From positions 1 through 7,696 of the forward strand of contig JAGXAX010000063.1 of assembly GCA_018971405.1 (NCBI GenBank): a stretch of 7,696 nt of DNA, written 5' to 3'. The notes below the pieces were generated by a model. That model had not been told where the DNA came from. It worked only from the letters and a program-made list of their open reading frames with translations, and did not search any database. Positions 5,639 through 7,696 of this stretch are shown piece after piece. This DNA is from Alphaproteobacteria bacterium (lineage in GTDB: Bacteria; Pseudomonadota; Alphaproteobacteria; Micavibrionales; UBA2020). The position numbers were made by a program, and so were the translations under genes. Positions within the stretch are counted from its first letter, which is position 1, and every line of letters begins with the position of its first letter.

Positions 5639-5672
5639 GTTATATGCTATATTGCGTCATGACGGAAGACAA
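5639..5672 (-). promoter_or_regulatory. Probable upp promoter region (weak)
   Basis: On the minus strand, TATAAC (5639-5644) and TATAGC (5646-5651) are possible -10 elements, and TTGTCT (5667-5672) a possible -35. The spacings, 22 or 15 bp, are not ideal. If real, the promoter extends into the coding start of the divergent gene. The location is forced by the short gap, but the exact elements are uncertain. Confidence 0.25.
5645..5653 (+). promoter_or_regulatory. Extended -10 promoter of the pseudouridine synthase gene
   Basis: TGCTATATT is an extended -10 (TG at 5645-5646, hexamer 5648-5653). No good -35 is seen about 17 bp upstream, as is usual for extended -10 promoters. Initiation six or seven bases later falls on the ATG at 5659, which predicts a leaderless mRNA. 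Confidence 0.45.
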
Positions 5673-6369
5673 AAATATTCACCATTACGCGCTGACGGCG
5701 GAAGACCTGCAAGCCCGCGTGCTTTTCAAGGACAAGCTGATTCTCGTCGTCAACAAGCCGGCGGGGATACCGGTGCATCCGGGGCCGCGCAAATATCCGA
5801 GCCTTGAAGATTATTTCGGCGCGTTGAAATTTGAATTGCCCCATGCGCCATGGCTCGCGCACCGGCTCGACCGCGACACCTCCGGCTGCCTTATCCTCGG
5901 GCGGCAGAAAAAGGCGCTTCGCCGTCTCGGCAAGCTTTTTGAAAGCGGTGACATTTCCAAGACTTACTGGGCCATCGTCCATGGCGGCCCCCAGGAAGAC
6001 GAAGGGCTGATCGACGGCTGGCTTGAAAAAGTGAAGACGCCCCAAGGCTGGTACATGCGGGTTTGCGGCGAAAAAGAAGCCGCCCAGCGCGCCGTCACGG
6101 CGTGGAAAGTCGTGAAACGCGCGGCTGATTTCAGTTTTCTTGAATTGAAACCTGAAACCGGCCGCACGCACCAGATCCGCGTGCATTGCCAGTCTTTGGG
6201 CTGCCCCGTGATCGGCGACTGGGTATACGGCCCGCCCGCGAAAGAAGGCGAAACGCTGCCGCTGCTTCACCTGCACGCCCGCGCGATAGAAATCCCTTTA
6301 TATGAAGGCCAGCCGCCGCTGGTGATAGAAGCGCCCGTGCCGCCGCATATGGCGGCGTCTATTTCGTGA
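5659..6369 (+). CDS. RluA-family RNA pseudouridine synthase
   Basis: 236-residue enzyme that isomerises uridine to pseudouridine in rRNA or tRNA. Seen: NKPAGIPVHPG (32-42), the family signature HRLDRDTSGCLILGR (68-82) with catalytic Asp71, KTYWAIV (101-107), and the conserved GRTHQIRVH (168-176) and LLHLHARAI (202-210). There is no N-terminal S4 domain, so it is a single-domain member similar in size to E. coli RluA (219 residues). The target site cannot be assigned, and TruC-like or RluA-like roles remain open. The ATG at 5659 has no Shine-Dalgarno, and the -10 box places transcription at or next to it. An earlier in-frame ATG at 5644 would lie in the promoter. The reading frame stays open upstream into upp antisense, but without family similarity. 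Its 3' end overlaps the convergent antiporter gene by 11 bp. Confidence 0.92.
   Translation: MTEDKNIHHYALTAEDLQARVLFKDKLILVVNKPAGIPVHPGPRKYPSLEDYFGALKFELPHAPWLAHRLDRDTSGCLILGRQKKALRRLGKLFESGDISKTYWAIVHGGPQEDEGLIDGWLEKVKTPQGWYMRVCGEKEAAQRAVTAWKVVKRAADFSFLELKPETGRTHQIRVHCQSLGCPVIGDWVYGPPAKEGETLPLLHLHARAIEIPLYEGQPPLVIEAPVPPHMAASIS
6339..6356. repeat. Inverted repeat at the convergent gene ends
   Basis: GCCGCC (6339-6344) and GGCGGC (6351-6356) are perfect arms around GCATAT. The repeat lies inside the last codons of the pseudouridine synthase gene and two bases past the antiporter stop. Neither strand has a clear run of T afterwards, so it may be a weak or Rho-assisted terminator, or just coding sequence. 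Confidence 0.35.
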
Positions 6370-7591
6370 TGAAGGCCAGAAATTTGCGGAAGCTCAGTCC
6401 CTGCACGAGAATCGAGAACAGCACGACGACATAAGTGACCGGCAGGATGATGCCTTTCTCCGGCCCGTCGGGAAGCGAGAGCGCCATGGCGATGGAAAGC
6501 CCGCCGCGCAACCCCCCCCAGACGAGCAGCGGGATCGTGCCCTTCTCGAACTGTTGCTGCAGGCTCATCAGGCCGATGGGGATGCTGACGCTGACAAGGC
6601 GGCCGAGCAGCATCGCGCCGACGGCGATGCCGCCGAGCAGCAGGTGCTGTCCGGTGATGGTGATGACGATCAGCTCGAACCCGATCAGCATGAACAGCAC
6701 GGCGTTGAAGATTTCGTCGAGCAGCTCCCAGAAAATATCGACCCGCTCGCGGTCCTGCCCGCGCTTGCCGTTTTTCGGGATGCTGTTGCCGACGGTCAGC
6801 CCCGCCGCCACCATGCAGATCGGCGCTGAAACATGCAGAAATTCCGCCAGCGTGGTGCCGCCGGTGACGAGCGCGAGGGTCAGCAGCGCTTCGACCTTAT
6901 AATCGTCGAGGCGCTGCAGCAGGGATTCCGTCACCCAGCCGATGAGGAAGCCGAGCGCGAGCCCGCCGAGGGATTGCTGCGCGAGCAGGATGGCGATGGC
7001 CCGGGGGTCGAGCGCCTGCTCGCCGCTGGCGATGCCAAGGAGGGTGAGGAAGATGACGACACCGACGCCGTCGTTGAACAGGCTCTCGCTGCCGATCTTG
7101 GCGTAGAGCTTTTTCGACAGCCCCGCATCCTTCATGATGGCGAGCACGGCGATCGGGTCGGTCGGCGAGATCAGCGCGCCGAACAACAGGGCATAAATAT
7201 AAGGCAGGGCGATGCCGAGCCATTGCGCGCCCGCCCACACCAGCGTGCCGGTGATGAGCGTCGCCATGAGCACGCCCGCCGTCGCCAGCACCGCGACCGG
7301 CGTGCCGACGGATTTGAGGTCGTCGAGGCTGATTTGCAATGCGCCGGCGAAAAGCAGGAACGACAGCATGCCGTGGAGCAGCACTTCCGAGAAATTGATG
7401 CCGCCGATGGCGGCCTTGACCGGCATGATGTCGAAGAGGCCCAGCTTGTAGAGAATGAGCGCGCCTAAAGAAAGGATCAGCGCGAAAGTCATGTGGCCGA
7501 TCGTCGCGGGCAGGCGGAAATACTGGTGGTTGATGGTGCCGCCGACGGCGACGAAGATCAAAAGCAGAGCGATGATCTGGAAGGGAGTCAT
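6359..7591 (-). CDS. CPA1-family Na+/H+ antiporter
   Basis: 410-residue inner-membrane protein, very hydrophobic, with about 12 predicted membrane segments by eye; the first is at about 5-20 and the last at about 380-398. It exchanges H+ for Na+ (or K+) in pH and salt homeostasis. Key CPA1 motifs: GALISPTDPIAVLA (138-151), the ion-binding SESLFNDGVGVVIF (168-181) with Asn173-Asp174, and GGLRGGLSIAMALSLP (359-374) with Arg362. The Asn-Asp pair groups it with NhaP/NHE-type exchangers; ion specificity is not readable. There is no long cytosolic C-terminal domain, so no visible regulatory module. The ATG at 7591 directly follows the stop of the upstream gene (TAAATG) with AAAGG at 7599-7603, indicating an operon. 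Its 3' end overlaps the pseudouridine synthase gene by 11 bp. Confidence 0.93.
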   Translation of the reverse strand: MTPFQIIALLLIFVAVGGTINHQYFRLPATIGHMTFALILSLGALILYKLGLFDIMPVKAAIGGINFSEVLLHGMLSFLLFAGALQISLDDLKSVGTPVAVLATAGVLMATLITGTLVWAGAQWLGIALPYIYALLFGALISPTDPIAVLAIMKDAGLSKKLYAKIGSESLFNDGVGVVIFLTLLGIASGEQALDPRAIAILLAQQSLGGLALGFLIGWVTESLLQRLDDYKVEALLTLALVTGGTTLAEFLHVSAPICMVAAGLTVGNSIPKNGKRGQDRERVDIFWELLDEIFNAVLFMLIGFELIVITITGQHLLLGGIAVGAMLLGRLVSVSIPIGLMSLQQQFEKGTIPLLVWGGLRGGLSIAMALSLPDGPEKGIILPVTYVVVLFSILVQGLSFRKFLAFITK

Positions 7592-7696
7592 TTATCGGCC
7601 TTTCATGAGGGCGGCAAGCTTGAGGGCGATCCGGCGTTCGGCGCCCCCGAACGCCGCGGCAAAGGCGGATTGCAGGGCATCGAGTGTGTCGGCGGC
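7592..7696 (-). CDS. C-terminal fragment of an unidentified protein
   Basis: Thirty-four codons and a TAA run from the right edge of the window to 7592, immediately before the antiporter ATG. The peptide contains LDALQSAFAAAFGGAERR and ends KLAALMKGR; it is Ala/Leu-rich and probably helical. I do not recognise the family. Coding is supported by G or C at most third positions and by the exact TAAATG junction typical of an operon. The rest of the gene lies outside the window. Confidence 0.55.
   Translation of the reverse strand, partial: AADTLDALQSAFAAAFGGAERRIALKLAALMKGR
7632..7656. repeat. Perfect 10-bp inverted repeat in the upstream gene end
   Basis: CGGCGTTCGG (7632-7641) and CCGAACGCCG (7647-7656) are exact complements around the loop CGCCC. 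In the minus-strand mRNA this would be a very stable hairpin about 40 bases before the antiporter start, inside the codons for AAFGGAERR. It is not followed by a T run. Confidence 0.7.

Noticed and set aside
5494..5658. Upstream extension of the pseudouridine synthase
   Set aside because: The added residues are antisense to upp and cross the promoter region, with no similarity to the family.
5199..5807. 202-codon plus-strand frame over upp and the upstream gap
   Set aside because: Antisense to an unambiguous upp and out of frame with the pseudouridine synthase.
6833..7468. 211-codon plus-strand frame over the antiporter
   Set aside because: Charged, repetitive Arg/Glu/Gln composition typical of the antisense of membrane-protein codons.

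Overview
The window looks like a GC-rich proteobacterial chromosome segment, most likely alphaproteobacterial. The pointers are a PhaR-type polyhydroxyalkanoate (PHA) regulator beside phaB, strong GC preference at third codon positions and tightly packed short operons. No rRNA or other taxonomic marker is present, so lineage is inference. I see no tRNA, CRISPR array, transposase or phage gene.

Layout. 1-558 (-): the first 186 codons of aminopeptidase N (pepN), running off the left edge. 559-780: a non-coding gap with a good pepN promoter, a 76 % A+T block and an array of GGR-centred repeats at about 10.3-bp spacing. 781-2101 (-): a phaB-phaR operon (acetoacetyl-CoA reductase and PHA-responsive regulator). 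2102-2318: a divergent regulatory region. 2319-4318 (+): phaE-phaC, the two subunits of a class III (heterodimeric) PHA synthase, with stop and start overlapping. 4315-5615 (-): upp (uracil phosphoribosyltransferase) followed by a histidine-phosphatase gene, end-to-end with phaC. 5659-6369 (+): a RluA-family pseudouridine synthase, divergent from upp across only 43 bp. 6359-7591 (-): a CPA1-type Na+/H+ antiporter, convergent with the pseudouridine synthase gene. 7592-7696 (-): the last 34 codons of an unidentified gene whose stop abuts the antiporter start.

How the genes work together. The core is a compact PHA storage module: PhaB makes (R)-3-hydroxybutyryl-CoA, PhaC/PhaE polymerise it at the granule surface, and PhaR probably senses polymer and controls transcription from the divergent promoters. 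No beta-ketothiolase (phaA) or phasin (phaP) gene is in the window, so these must lie elsewhere. The flanking genes are housekeeping: peptide turnover, pyrimidine salvage, RNA modification and ion homeostasis.

The most unusual items are the helically phased repeat array between phaR and pepN; the class III synthase in what looks like an alphaproteobacterial context; the lysine-rich PhaE tail whose codons also form the phaC ribosome-binding site; and the apparently leaderless pseudouridine synthase gene. I did not find clear evidence of a wholly new multi-gene system.
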